From contig CAJNDS010000079.1 of assembly GCA_905221605.1 (NCBI GenBank), forward strand, positions 165,001-229,000: 64,000 bases of DNA. Direction: 5' to 3'. The notes below the pieces were generated by a model. The model was not told the DNA's origin and searched no databases. It saw nothing but the letters and a program-made list of their open reading frames with translations. This document shows, piece by piece, positions 58,201 through 64,000 of this stretch. Positions within the stretch are counted from its first letter, which is position 1; the number at the start of each line of letters is the position of its first letter. Position numbers and translations under genes: made by a program. This stretch comes from Symbiodinium natans. Lineage: Eukaryota; Sar; Dinophyceae; Suessiales; Symbiodiniaceae.

Positions 58201-61200
58201 CCTTGTAGGGTTCATTGGGTGCACAAGGCGGTGGTCGACCTCTGTGGCTGCAACCTGGGAGCTGCCGACGTCGAAGCCCTCCGAGGACTCCCGAATCGTG
58301 TGAAGGGTAGAGAAGAGAAGATTAGAGAGCAGAGAAGAGTAGAAGAGTAGAAGAGAGAAGAGTAGAGGGAGAGCGGAAGAGAGAGCACAGATGCGCAGCT
58401 GTTGAGGAGCACTGCTCTGCAGGGGCCGCCTCAGGATCCTCCTGGCCAACAACACGATCGGCCACTGGCTCAGTGGGAGCTGCCTTGGGGACGACATGAA
58501 CGCTAAAAGGGTTTCCGGTTCATAATACCTCAATAGGAATTATAGTACAGGGCAGATGACCCCATTTTAGGGTTCATCTGGTCCCCCAAGCTGTGAAGGC
58601 CGTAGGCTACCGCATGCTATACCACGATCTCGCGCACGAATATCGCGTCCCGCGAAGGCCCCGATGGCTTCGACTCCCTGGCCGCCGCTTTGGCCGCCTG
58701 CGGCTCCGGGCTCACGGCGCTCGAGGTGAACTTGTACCTTGGAGACAAAATGATCCCCAAAATGGGGGGTCAAATACATTCATATACCCTATACTACTAC
58801 AATTCCTGTTAAGATTAATATGAACCCTAAACCCTTTTAACATTCATTTCGTCCCCAAGGTACGACTCCCAGATCAGCCCGGGCCACAGCTGGGCAACAG
58901 ATGAGGTGTTAAACTGTTAAACCTCGTCCAGGTTTCTACTTCGACTTCGGAGGCACCTGAAGAAATATATCTCGAGTGTGTCTAAGCCCTCAACCCCAAC
59001 CCCAAACCATCCAACCCTAAACCCTAAACCCTGTAAACCCTGTAAACCCTTCACAGATTTCTACTTTATCCAATTTCTTTCTGCTTCAGAGGGTCGTCTT
59101 CAGCTGATGCCTTGAAGTTTTTCGAAATTGAAATGTCATGAAAAATATATACATACATACATACATACATACTTATCAACAATACATATATACATATGTA
59201 TAGCTACATAGGTTCTTGGGTGGAAACTGTCTGCATGTTTCGTGCTCCGACCAAGACGACGCGGAAGTGGCCTCGCTCGCGGAGGCCCTGGGCGGCCTCC
59301 TCGGGCTCCGGGAGCTGCGGGTGAACCTGGGCCTCTTCGGTCAGATCTACGACAGAGGCCTCAGCTCGGGCCTGAGGGGTTTGGGGTTTGGGGTTTAGGG
59401 CCTGAGACGACGCGGCGGGGAGCGAGGAGTTTCGGTGGGGAAGATTTCCAAGACGGTTTTCTTTGCTCGCTGAGGTGAGGCGGGAGCCCGGAGTCTGGCC
59501 GGCGCCTTGCGGAAGCTGCCGAGCTTGGAGAAGCTGACTCTGGAGCTGTGCGAGAACAAGCTCGGCGCGGGGCCTCGGAATTTCAGGGGGTGAGGGGGGG
59601 AGTGCAATGTGCACATGACGCGTGAAGGCTTGCGACATCCTTTTGGTGCACTCACTGGGCAAGCAACTAACTTTGTCAAGGCACAGGAGAAAATCGAGGG
59701 CGAATCTAGATTCAATCTAGTTTATCCAACTGGGATGCCGACTTGCCTGAAGAAGCTCATCGTCCCATGGCACGCTTAAACCAACGTCCGACATGATCAA
59801 AACACGGAAAAGTTCGCCTCCCAAACATGCCCGAGCCTTGTACACAACCCCGGAGCTGTGCTTCCCATTGTCCATCCGGGACATGCAAGCTGCCGAAGCT
59901 TCGAGAGCTCCTCGCGACAATCAAGCTGCCTCTGGCTGCCAATAGGGTGGAGCTTGACAGAAGGTTGCAGCTCCATCTCCATGTGAACGAAGCCCTCAAC
60001 CCTAAACCCTAAGCCCGAAGCCCTAAACCCAACACCCACCCTACACCCCAAACCCAAGCCCCCCCTTTGCTCTCGACCAAGGCGACGATGGAGCGGCCTT
60101 CCTGGCAGATGCGCTGGGCGCCCTCACCCGGCTCCGGCGGCTGGAGGTGGGGGGTTTACCATATGAGAGGGGTACCTTGGGTACCTGATGAACGTCCTAC
60201 TATTTGGGGGTTTCGGGTTTAGGGCTTCGGGCTTAGGGCTTAGGGTTGGGGATCCTGCTATTTGGGGGTGTATATTAGGGCTATTCGGCCAGGTGAATCT
60301 CTGCAAAGGCGGCCTCAGCTTGGGCCTGAGACGCTCAGGACCTTTGGGACCAAAATGAACGCCCTAGAATCTGTGGGCCGATGCTACTATATAATTCCTA
60401 GGGTATTCTGAACCATAAACCCTTCTGATCAGTTCTTTTCCCCCCCCCCCCCAACAAAAAAGGGAGGAGGCATGACTTCAGACGCCCGACCCCGGCGCCA
60501 GCGCCTCCGAGGCGAGGCAGGCGGTCGGAGCTTGGCCGACGCCTTGAGGAAACTGCCGAACCTCGAGGAGCCCAGAACAGAATCGCAAGAGACGCAATCG
60601 TGCTCAGAATGGCAAGAATGCCCCTAAAGCCTGAACCCTAAACCCTTTTTCTCCCTCGGAGGAGCTCTTCGTCTTGTTGGATCAAAACCGGCTCGGCTCG
60701 GGGCCTCGGATGAAGTGCTGCTTTTGGAGGCAAGCACAGAGGAACAGGAGATATGTTTTGTAGGGTTTTGGGTTTAGCATTTAGGGTTTGGGGTTTGTGT
60801 TTCGTAGGGTTTAGGGTTTCGAGGGTTTACAGGGTTTTGGGTTTAGGGCTTTGCGCTGTTGGGAAAGGATGTGGGGGCAGAGGTGTCTGATCACTGGGTT
60901 CACGTTGCCTGTTGCTTGTCACAACGGCTTGTTTCCAGCTCGAACATGTGGGACTATACGCAAAAAACGGGATCCCTAATACAGACCCGTAGGATTCCCT
61001 GAAAATAAGGACCTCAATAAGGTATACCCCCCATATGCCTTGTATCGAAAATCCCTTCCATGTGGCCCGAGGCGCCGCCGCAGCCTCGTTCGGGGACGCC
61101 CTGGGCGGCCTCGCGAAACTTCGGGAGCTGACCGTGAACTTGGAAAGGAACGGGGCCGGCTCGGGGCTCAGAAGCAGGGAAAGCGCTCCGCAGCTATTCC

Positions 61201-62058
61201 GAAGCTTCAGACTGAAGCCGGCTTCATGTTCAGGTGAGGAGGGCGCCCGGAGTTTGGGCGACGCCTTGAAGAAGCTGCCGAGCTTGGAGAAGCTGAAGGT
61301 GTACTTGCTCGACAACAAGCTTGGCTCGGGGCCTACTCGGATTTCAGGCGGAAGGCCAATGTGCAACGTATAGAAGGCTTGGTAGGTGGAAAGGCTTAGA
61401 AGTTTCGGTGCTCGAAGTGATGAAGCCTGAATTCGCCGAAGCCTGCTTGCCAGGATGGGCTATTAGGCCTTGCAAGCCCTTTTGGGGGGGGGGATTATAG
61501 GGTACAATGGCCCATCCTGGTGGTCATTGAGGTGAAGCGGGTGCTCGATGTGTCATCGACGCCGTGAGGAAGCTCCCGAAGTTGGAGCAGCTAACCCTGG
61601 ACTTCCGCTTGAACGATTTCGGCGCAGGTCCCCGGCGCTGGCTTTGGGCAGGAAGCTTTGCCCTCCCCACCCAACTTTACCTCCAACTCCACAGCCTTCC
61701 ACCTTCAAACTCTCACCTCCCGCCTCCCACCACCTCCCGCTCCATGTACGTATTGTTGAAAGAGCCCTGGTCTTGGCCTCATGCCGCGTGTGCTGCAGTC
61801 CGTTGCCTCTCACAATGCCCTTTGCTCAGAATGTTTATGATTAAACCGTTAGACCTTTACTTGCTGTCCGTCAAGACTTTGGTAGGACTACGTAACTATA
61901 TACAGCTCTAGACAGCCCCACTTGTCAGCAGCAAAAAGCAACGCCCCGAAAAGATCTAGAAAAGATCGCTCTCAGAATGCAGGTGGGGAGGCGTACGCGG
62001 AGTTCAGCGCGGCCCTGGATGCACTCCCTGTGGCCGACAAGAGCGTCCTCATCTGAGA
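42140..62058 (+). CDS. TIR-like / NACHT / LRR protein (NLR-type receptor), 30 or more exons
   Basis: This is a near-continuous series of exon-like segments, all +, ending at a stop (62056-62058) after ALDALPVADKSVLI. N-terminal part (42.1-46.6 kb): unknown regions, then ETLEFARTLHLHAKTVHP, RIFISEVRQVLHDLEAAW and RR-WCIFETFRCQALGLELDL (WCxxE, as in genes A and B). Middle (49.4-55.7 kb): a NACHT core with Walker A GRGGTGKT, Walker B LLLLLDGLDEAG, sensor VIVTSRP, and VYHLKMHEFLAAEAQ, which matches the H...EFLAA motif after NACHT in NLRs. C-terminal part (57.9-62.0 kb): leucine-rich-repeat exons. NLRs are STAND ATPases that oligomerise on sensing and activate the N-terminal effector. With a TIR-like effector this could be an NAD-cleaving sensor (inference). 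Several joins are exact and in frame (46132/46297, 46518/46942, 49494/49546, 58014/58228, 58733/58860). Others are open, and the first exon is unknown. It may be two genes. Confidence 0.62.
42537..42640 (+). mobile_element. Possible family C element
   Basis: It contains AAGTATGCCCTCATGGCCCC and ACTCTTGAGGCCCCCAAA. The internal symmetry is weak. Confidence 0.35.
42755..42850 (+). repeat. Telomere-like array in the NLR-like gene
   Basis: GGGTTTAGG and GGGTTTATGG variants form about ten units. Confidence 0.8.
42933..43051 (+). mobile_element. Family C hairpin element
   Basis: It starts CTTACTGTTGGTTGGCAGGG and ends CATTCCCTACAAGCCAACAG plus TAAG, with GAGGTACCCTATA and GGGGTACCTCATTCC inside. 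It is a nearly complete inverted repeat of about 119 bp. Confidence 0.8.
43270..44510 (+). other. Exon cluster, N-terminal region of the NLR-like gene
   Basis: Coding-looking segments: 43275-43520 (EAPKARFEKEAEADLRTLCT), 43570-43655 (EQQSEQAAPTDTAGAAASVL), about 43665-43755 (QVPQGIRLQFFLDFIEDWNH), about 43815-43910 (ISFVVKEKREWLEQPASFGK and NMYDICPE) and about 44155-44340 (VLTLSEEDAGRIASSLEEHC, HLGGINVEAWVH). Donor/acceptor-like GTG/CAG signals separate them. No domain was recognised. Some may belong to an independent upstream gene. Confidence 0.45.
44730..45280 (+). other. Exons: basic helix and start of TIR-like region
   Basis: 44730-44940 encodes AEIPAHLQTCEKLGEKSARR and QKKLLKEQGTVVVLRKGVPR. 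45170-45277 encodes ETLEFARTLHLHAKTVHPSN and STFEALVFDAW. A telomere-like array follows directly. Confidence 0.5.
45278..45352 (+). repeat. Telomere-like TTTAGGG array
   Basis: About nine units, mostly perfect, in an intron of the NLR-like gene. Confidence 0.88.
45886..46047 (+). mobile_element. Family C element with expanded AT microsatellite
   Basis: It starts GTAGGGAATGAGGGCATTAG and ends GGTACCTCATTCCCTCAGTC plus CCTAC. Its centre is (TATC)/(ATAC)/(AT)n from about 45910 to 45984. It separates the exon ending SLPALGR from RIFISEVRQVL. Confidence 0.75.
46133..46296 (+). other. GC-AG intron with 27-base poly-A and telomere-like units
   Basis: Excision joins SSKLLCRR to WCIFETFRCQ, making the RRWCIFE motif. 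The intron holds CCCTAAA-like units and an uninterrupted A tract (about 46181-46207). Confidence 0.75.
46519..46941 (+). mobile_element. 423-bp GT-AG intron with family C-like ends
   Basis: CAGGTGAT stands at both junctions. Removal joins EIQEQ to VMNVDMMTAACSEKE. Inside are TTCCCTCATT and AAATTCCCTGATTCCC blocks and a TTGGTCCCTACAGG/GAACCAGGGGGATAGGGACC inverted pair. Confidence 0.7.
47045..47110 (+). mobile_element. Short family D-like element
   Basis: CCCAAGATAGGGGATTCT and GGGTTCCCCTATTTTGG form a short inverted repeat just after the exon LARSISQDLLGV-like end (FARSISQDLLGVSQ). Confidence 0.45.
47270..47890. repeat. AT-rich island between G/C homopolymer palindromes
   Basis: Left: C-runs, then a run of about 12 G followed by about 14 C (47321-47346). 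Centre: about 390 bp of strongly AT-rich DNA (47347-47737) made of degenerate units such as TAATAGAAATCCT and TTTCTAATAATATG, with the unit direction reversed between the two halves. Right: again about 12 G followed by about 14 C (47738-47762), then 120 bp of mostly G. It lies in an intron of the NLR-like gene. Assembly error is possible at the homopolymers. Confidence 0.8.
47940..48060 (+). other. Exon in the linker region of the NLR-like gene
   Basis: It encodes FVEDELKIDGAISEHHAGWT and VVSKVKMQAPFCRAMLAEA, and is followed by a GT donor and TTTAGGG units. Confidence 0.5.
48722..48825 (+). mobile_element. Family B hairpin element in an intron
   Basis: It starts TCGGATGTGTCCCCCCTTAT and ends GCATGAGGGGGAGCATCCCA plus AGG. 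The next exon (from about 48861) begins SMSEIIDGCMQAQHGAAVVF. Confidence 0.8.
49460..50470 (+). other. NACHT ATPase core exons
   Basis: Exon to 49494 encodes MKRVLITGRG. Removing a 51-bp GC-AG intron (49495-49545) gives GRGGTGKTVITREIIRAA, a full Walker A motif. Further exons: about 49992-50051 (REHEGVVQGLRHLESD) and 50234-50465 (LLLLLDGLDEAGTDRRRIIS, with Walker B, and CACVIVTSRPGGTDQL, with the sensor-like TSRP). The DGLDE acid pair would coordinate Mg and activate water. The frame between 50100 and 50234 is not settled. Confidence 0.7.
51430..52580 (+). other. Exons after the NACHT core
   Basis: 51429-51612 encodes FSPAITLHYSDKNRAEMLLE and GEKSVFVARADGERWQDSV. About 51647-51895 encodes TLDVHELGRQNSMRINWYEL and ends HCKSARSVETYFLNAVK, which joins over a GC-AG intron with telomere-like units to DAKEDLELHCPQLSQGG (51954-52045). 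52283-52425 encodes DKLLPEDTSADVDPELLAML. 52498-52610 encodes an Ala/Pro-rich linker and LSELTLRAELSEQPGG. No family name beyond NACHT-associated region can be given. Confidence 0.5.
52612..52697 (+). mobile_element. Right part of a family A element
   Basis: It has TGTTTGGGGCTCATTTCGTC and CCCAAG at the right side. The left terminal repeat is missing. Confidence 0.6.
52804..52931 (+). mobile_element. Family A introner, exact GT-AG intron
   Basis: It starts GTACCTTCAAAAGGAGATG and ends GGTTCATGTGGTCCCCAAG, followed by GTAG. Excision joins DRSQAHSDA to SSEWQKFAEEEAPF in frame. Confidence 0.75.
54395..54660 (+). repeat. About 74-bp repeats, 3-4 diverged copies
   Basis: Each copy carries versions of GAGACCGTCGAGA, ATCGAGCCG and AACGTAGAGG..CAAA. 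It lies in an intron of the NLR-like gene. Confidence 0.7.
54888..54997 (+). mobile_element. Family A element, directly followed by a family D element
   Basis: It runs from CCTTGGGGACGAAGTGAAGC to TTCATTTGGTCCCCGGGG. A family D element (GGGGTACCGTATTGGGGTCC, 54998-55088) begins at its right edge. Confidence 0.75.
54998..55088 (+). mobile_element. Family D element
   Basis: It contains AGGGGGTCCTACTATTTGGG and ends TTTTCGTAAATTCCCG. It is closely similar to the copy at 28690. Confidence 0.6.
55119..55201 (+). mobile_element. Family A element, left end replaced by telomere-like units
   Basis: CCCTAAACCCTAAACCCTAA runs into AATGGGGTCATAATACCATG, and the right end GGTTCACCTGGTCCCCAAGG is intact. 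Confidence 0.65.
55385..55640 (+). other. Exon with the H...EFLAA motif
   Basis: It reads STVEDLQVVFQEAQRGHLRL and then, after a short telomere-like intron, QVQVYHLKMHEFLAAEAQ. The latter matches the region after NACHT in NLRs (F.H...QEFLAA). It links the ATPase exons with the LRR exons. Confidence 0.62.
55671..55757 (+). mobile_element. Short family A element
   Basis: TTCTTGGGGACCAAATGCACC to GGTTCATTTGGTCCCCAAAG, with the centre shortened. Confidence 0.75.
56190..56880 (+). repeat. About 62-bp minisatellite with an inverted segment
   Basis: The unit contains CCAAATCTTCCAACATGCCA, AAAGCAGCAAAAGCTCAAAA and CCTACATCCCAAAACGGTGC. About ten copies are seen. Between about 56420 and 56535 the units are in the opposite direction. 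A further copy lies at about 57330-57390. Confidence 0.88.
57596..58014 (+). other. Exons leading into the LRR region
   Basis: 57690-57805 encodes CALCVRIEANLELKEAFNLA. After a diverged family A copy (57804-57940), exon 57948-58014 encodes GGAARYLVMLETAGKEE. Confidence 0.5.
58015..58227 (+). mobile_element. Compound family A introner, exact GC-AG intron
   Basis: Two family A units are fused head to tail. The edges are GCGCTTGGGGACC and GTGCACAAG, followed by GCG. Excision joins TAGKEE to AVVDLCGCNLG. GCG is duplicated. Confidence 0.85.
58300..58388 (+). repeat. Purine-rich GAGAAGAG tract
   Basis: An almost pure GA tract within an intron between LRR exons. Confidence 0.8.
58479..58590 (+). 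mobile_element. Family A element between LRR exons
   Basis: It runs from GCCTTGGGGACGACATGAAC to GGTTCATCTGGTCCCCCAAG. The upstream exon ends LRILLANNTIGHWLSGS. The acceptor may be a little downstream, near 58605. Confidence 0.75.
58734..58859 (+). mobile_element. Family A introner, exact GT-AG intron in an LRR
   Basis: The ends are GTACCTTGGAGAC and TTCGTCCCCAAG, followed by GTAC. Excision joins LTALEVNL to YDSQISPGHSWATDE. Confidence 0.86.
59146..59205 (+). repeat. (ATAC)n/(AT)n microsatellite
   Basis: ATACATAC units with AT-rich flanks, just upstream of an LRR exon. Confidence 0.9.
60147..60292 (+). mobile_element. Family D-containing intron absent from sister exons
   Basis: Donor GTGGGG after RLE and acceptor CGGCCAG before VNLCKGG. 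AGGTG is at both sides. The spliced product LRRLEVNL aligns with LRELRVNL and LRELTVNL of the two other X exons, which have no intron there. Confidence 0.82.
60346..60445 (+). mobile_element. Diverged family A element
   Basis: CTTTGGGACCAAAATGAACG to CAGTTCTTTTCCCC, followed by a C-run. Confidence 0.5.
60568..60661 (+). other. GA-AG intron absent from sister LRR exons
   Basis: It splits LPNLE from ELFVLLDQNRLGSGPR. The other Y exons read through this site (SLEKLTLELCENKLGAG). GAGGAGC lies at both junctions, and the intron contains CCTAAAGCC and CCCTAAACCC units. Confidence 0.8.
60952..61035 (+). mobile_element. Family D element
   Basis: It has ACGGGATCCCTAATACAGAC and AATAAGGTATACCCCCC, like the copy at 15807. 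It precedes the third X exon. Confidence 0.55.
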
Positions 62059-63665
62059 CACGGGGAGGCCCCGAAAGACACGGGTGGAACGGTTTGAGGG
62101 TTCCAACACAGTGCAACACCTCCCATGTCCGTCAGATCGATACGTAGCGATGAGTCGGAGTACAGTCAACATTTGGGAACCTGAACGAAAAACAAACCTA
62201 AGGAACAGGAATCACAAAGACAACACGGGCCCAATGCTGTTGCAGGACCCTAGCAGACCGCAACGCATTGATTGTAGACCCTAAGCCCCACCGTTCTGTC
62301 CTTTACAGGTGAAAATAGCTGGCCAGGTGATCAAGACCTCACTGAGAGCAGAAAATGCAAGGCATCTTGCACAAGTTTCACCGCTGCCATCTGCAAGTTC
62401 ACATGATTGAAAGGCTTCCGCGCTGGATGCAATCCCCCCTCGCCCCCGCCCCCACCCCCCCAACATCGCAGGGCACGCGGGCAAAAGTGAGAGCTGGCTG
62501 CAACAACTTTGCAGCGAGCATGCGTCAAGACTCCCTTTCAGAGAGATTGGAGTAACGAAGATACCTATAGAGACCATGTCTCAGTCTCAAGAACCTTGAA
62601 CCCTAAGCCCTCCAAAACAGTATTAAGCGCGTGAGCATTCTACCAGGGCGCGTCTTCGCGGCTGCGAGTTGTTTCGGCGGATCTTAGAAGGCTACTTCCA
62701 AGAAAGAAATTAGGGTTCAGGGTTTAGGGTATTATTCCTAGCCTTGTCTCGTGTAAAATTTCACAAGATGCAGAGCCCAATGCCCGTAACAAATAGTACC
62801 TCGTGTCTCGTTAGGCAGAAATCGGGTCACAAGTGGCGCAATAGGCGCTGGACCGTAGCCACGTGGCTGGGGTTTGTTTAAGTGCTTCATGTTCTTGTCG
62901 TTTGGGAAGGATGGCACTTTGTCGGGGAGAAACCACCCTTTTGCATGAGGTGAAACGGCTTGAAAGAACTCCTCATACAGGACTTCATTTGGCCGGGTTT
63001 CAGTATGGAAAGAAACGTGTAGCTACACCCACCTGGCCACAATTCAATAAAAATCATGGTACTTGTAGCGACAACGCTTGTCAACACTCATACACCTAAC
63101 GCATGTTAGGTCATTTTCTCGTGTAGTTTTTGGTTGCTTGAAGGATATCACTGGCATCCCTCAGTTTAGGAGGATCTTCAACCGCCAAAAACCACCAGAC
63201 CTCTGCCTCCACGAACGTGTCGCTAGTGCCGGCAAATGCCACTGAGCGGCCCTCACGCTCTTCGCCCGCCCCACAGATGCCAGACGTCACTGCAGCGTTA
63301 CCACTCAGCCGGATTAAGGTCAGACTAGATTTGCCACAATGTTTGTTTGTGTGAAGCCAAAGCAAAATGTGGCTTTCGGGATTTGGTAGTCTCGGGTTTC
63401 GGTGATGGCCTCAGTAGTCCAGGACTTCGTTGCAAGAAAACAGTGCGCTTTGAGCCGCCAACACGAAGTTATACGAAGTCCATGCTGAAACCTAGGCCCG
63501 ATCTTCCCCTCTGCTGCAAGGTCCCAGCCCGAATCTCTAAACCCCCAAGCCAGCTGCCAAGAAAGACGACCCACAATTCGGCCGTCCAGGTAGGGTTTGG
63601 AGTGTTCTGGGTTCTGGGCCATAAGTCCGAAGTGCTTTGTGTTGACTTTAGCTCATGTCCTGGGC
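62059..63665. other. Spacer downstream of the NLR-like gene
   Basis: No recognised gene. A minus-strand open frame (63111-63365) contains AFAGTSDTFVEAEVWWFLAV but has no partner. Telomere-like units are at about 62712-62730. Confidence 0.35.
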
Positions 63666-63672
63666 GTTTCCG

Positions 63673-63745
63673 AAAATAGGGTACCATTTTTTGGGGCTTC
63701 CTTGAAATTACGGGATTGTAGTATCTTAGTATCTTAGGCTGACCC
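63673..63745 (+). mobile_element. Family D-like element upstream of the last exon
   Basis: It starts GAAAATAGGGTACCATTTTT and includes a duplicated GTATCTTA. It ends about 20 bp before the acceptor at 63765. Confidence 0.45.
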
Positions 63746-63765
63746 TTTCCAGCTTGGCATCGCAG

Positions 63766-63988
63766 GGTTTTTGACATTTTACCAATCTACGGCCGCTTGG
63801 AACCGGGAGACACCCAAGTTGCCACCTTTACGTGCGAGCACTTGCGGAGGGCGGTGGATACAAACCCTGGAAAAAGCGGTGGCGTCAAAACCGGTGCCCA
63901 TTTCACCCGCAATGATTTCACCCATGTGCACGCGCAACAAAGGCAGAACATAGTGGATATTTTTGGCGTGATGGGGTGGACACGTTGA
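63766..63988 (+). CDS. Terminal exon, HYDIN/ASH-like fragment
   Basis: After TTGGCATCGCAG the frame reads FDILPIYGRLEPGDTQVATF and TCEHLRRAVDTNPG, ending in a stop at 63986-63988. The P.YG.L.PG....F pattern is typical of ASH/MSP-like beta domains in ciliary proteins such as HYDIN and CFAP47. The remainder, ending NIVDIFGVMGWTR, does not extend the domain clearly. A single exon is too little for a firm name. Confidence 0.35.
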
Positions 63989-64000
63989 AACACGGGCGGT

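Larger units (their letters stand above)
59240..62058 (+). other. Tandem LRR exon pairs and terminal exon
   Basis: Two exon types alternate. Type X (about 59250-59386, 60070-60336, 61067-61185) reads like LAEALGGLLGLRELRVNL and then GL..GLRG. Type Y (about 59475-59592, 60505-60720, 61226-61371, 61535-61640) reads like GARSLAGALRKLPSLEKLTL and ENKLGAGPR. The order is X Y X Y X Y Y, followed by a terminal exon 61981-62058 (EAYAEFSAALDALPVADKS). The pattern A..L..AL..L..L..L.L....I/L.G.G is that of ribonuclease-inhibitor-type LRRs. Introns and exons were duplicated together. The X copy at 60070 and the Y copy at 60505 carry an extra intron. Confidence 0.72.

Overview
The window looks like nuclear DNA of a dinoflagellate. 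I base this on five things seen together: plant/dinoflagellate-type telomeric repeats (TTTAGGG) scattered through introns and spacers; many small introns with GT, GC and even GA donors and AG|G acceptors; intron boundaries that carry direct repeats; degenerate RCC1-like repeats with the AAILGDGSVVTWG signature that is very common in Symbiodiniaceae-like genomes; and intronless, frameshifted gene copies. The species cannot be named. No spliced leader, rRNA, tRNA or CRISPR array was recognised, and all convincing genes are on the + strand.

Layout. 0.5-4.5 kb: two TIR-like genes. The second is split by at least seven introns and carries a SAM domain after the TIR-like domain. 5.4-8.6 kb: a gene built from repeated modules of unknown function. 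9.7-14.1 kb: two broken genes, one with RCC1-like repeats and one intronless copy of a large secreted protein. 16-23 kb: several short hypothetical genes. 27.6-28.6 kb: a truncated (2/2) globin. 30-39.4 kb: a small membrane protein gene, then a 12-helix MFS transporter. The fifth MFS intron that I can place is 4.8 kb long and holds about 4.2 kb of a 42-bp minisatellite; the last MFS exon has one in-frame TGA. 40.6-41.4 kb: a frameshifted intronless ORF. 42.1-62.1 kb: one very long mosaic of exons that reads as a TIR-like / NACHT / leucine-rich-repeat protein, that is, an NLR-type innate immune receptor layout. 63.8 kb: the edge of a possible HYDIN/ASH-like exon.

The strongest discovery is that introns in this window are created by mobile elements. 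A family of ~110-210 bp elements (family A, ends CTTGGGGACC / GGTCCCCAAG) is present in about 20 copies. In nine copies I could splice the element out exactly and restore a reading frame. The first bases of the short target duplication become the 5' splice site, so the donor is GT, GC or GA depending on the target, while the element's right end supplies the AG. A second family (D) behaves the same way. In the tandemly duplicated LRR exons one copy carries a D-type intron, and another carries a telomere-repeat intron, at positions where the sister exons have none. This is direct evidence of recent intron gain.

Limits: exon joins were made by eye from frame and splice-site logic. First exons and promoters are not resolved. 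Domain names come from motif recognition only, with no search run.
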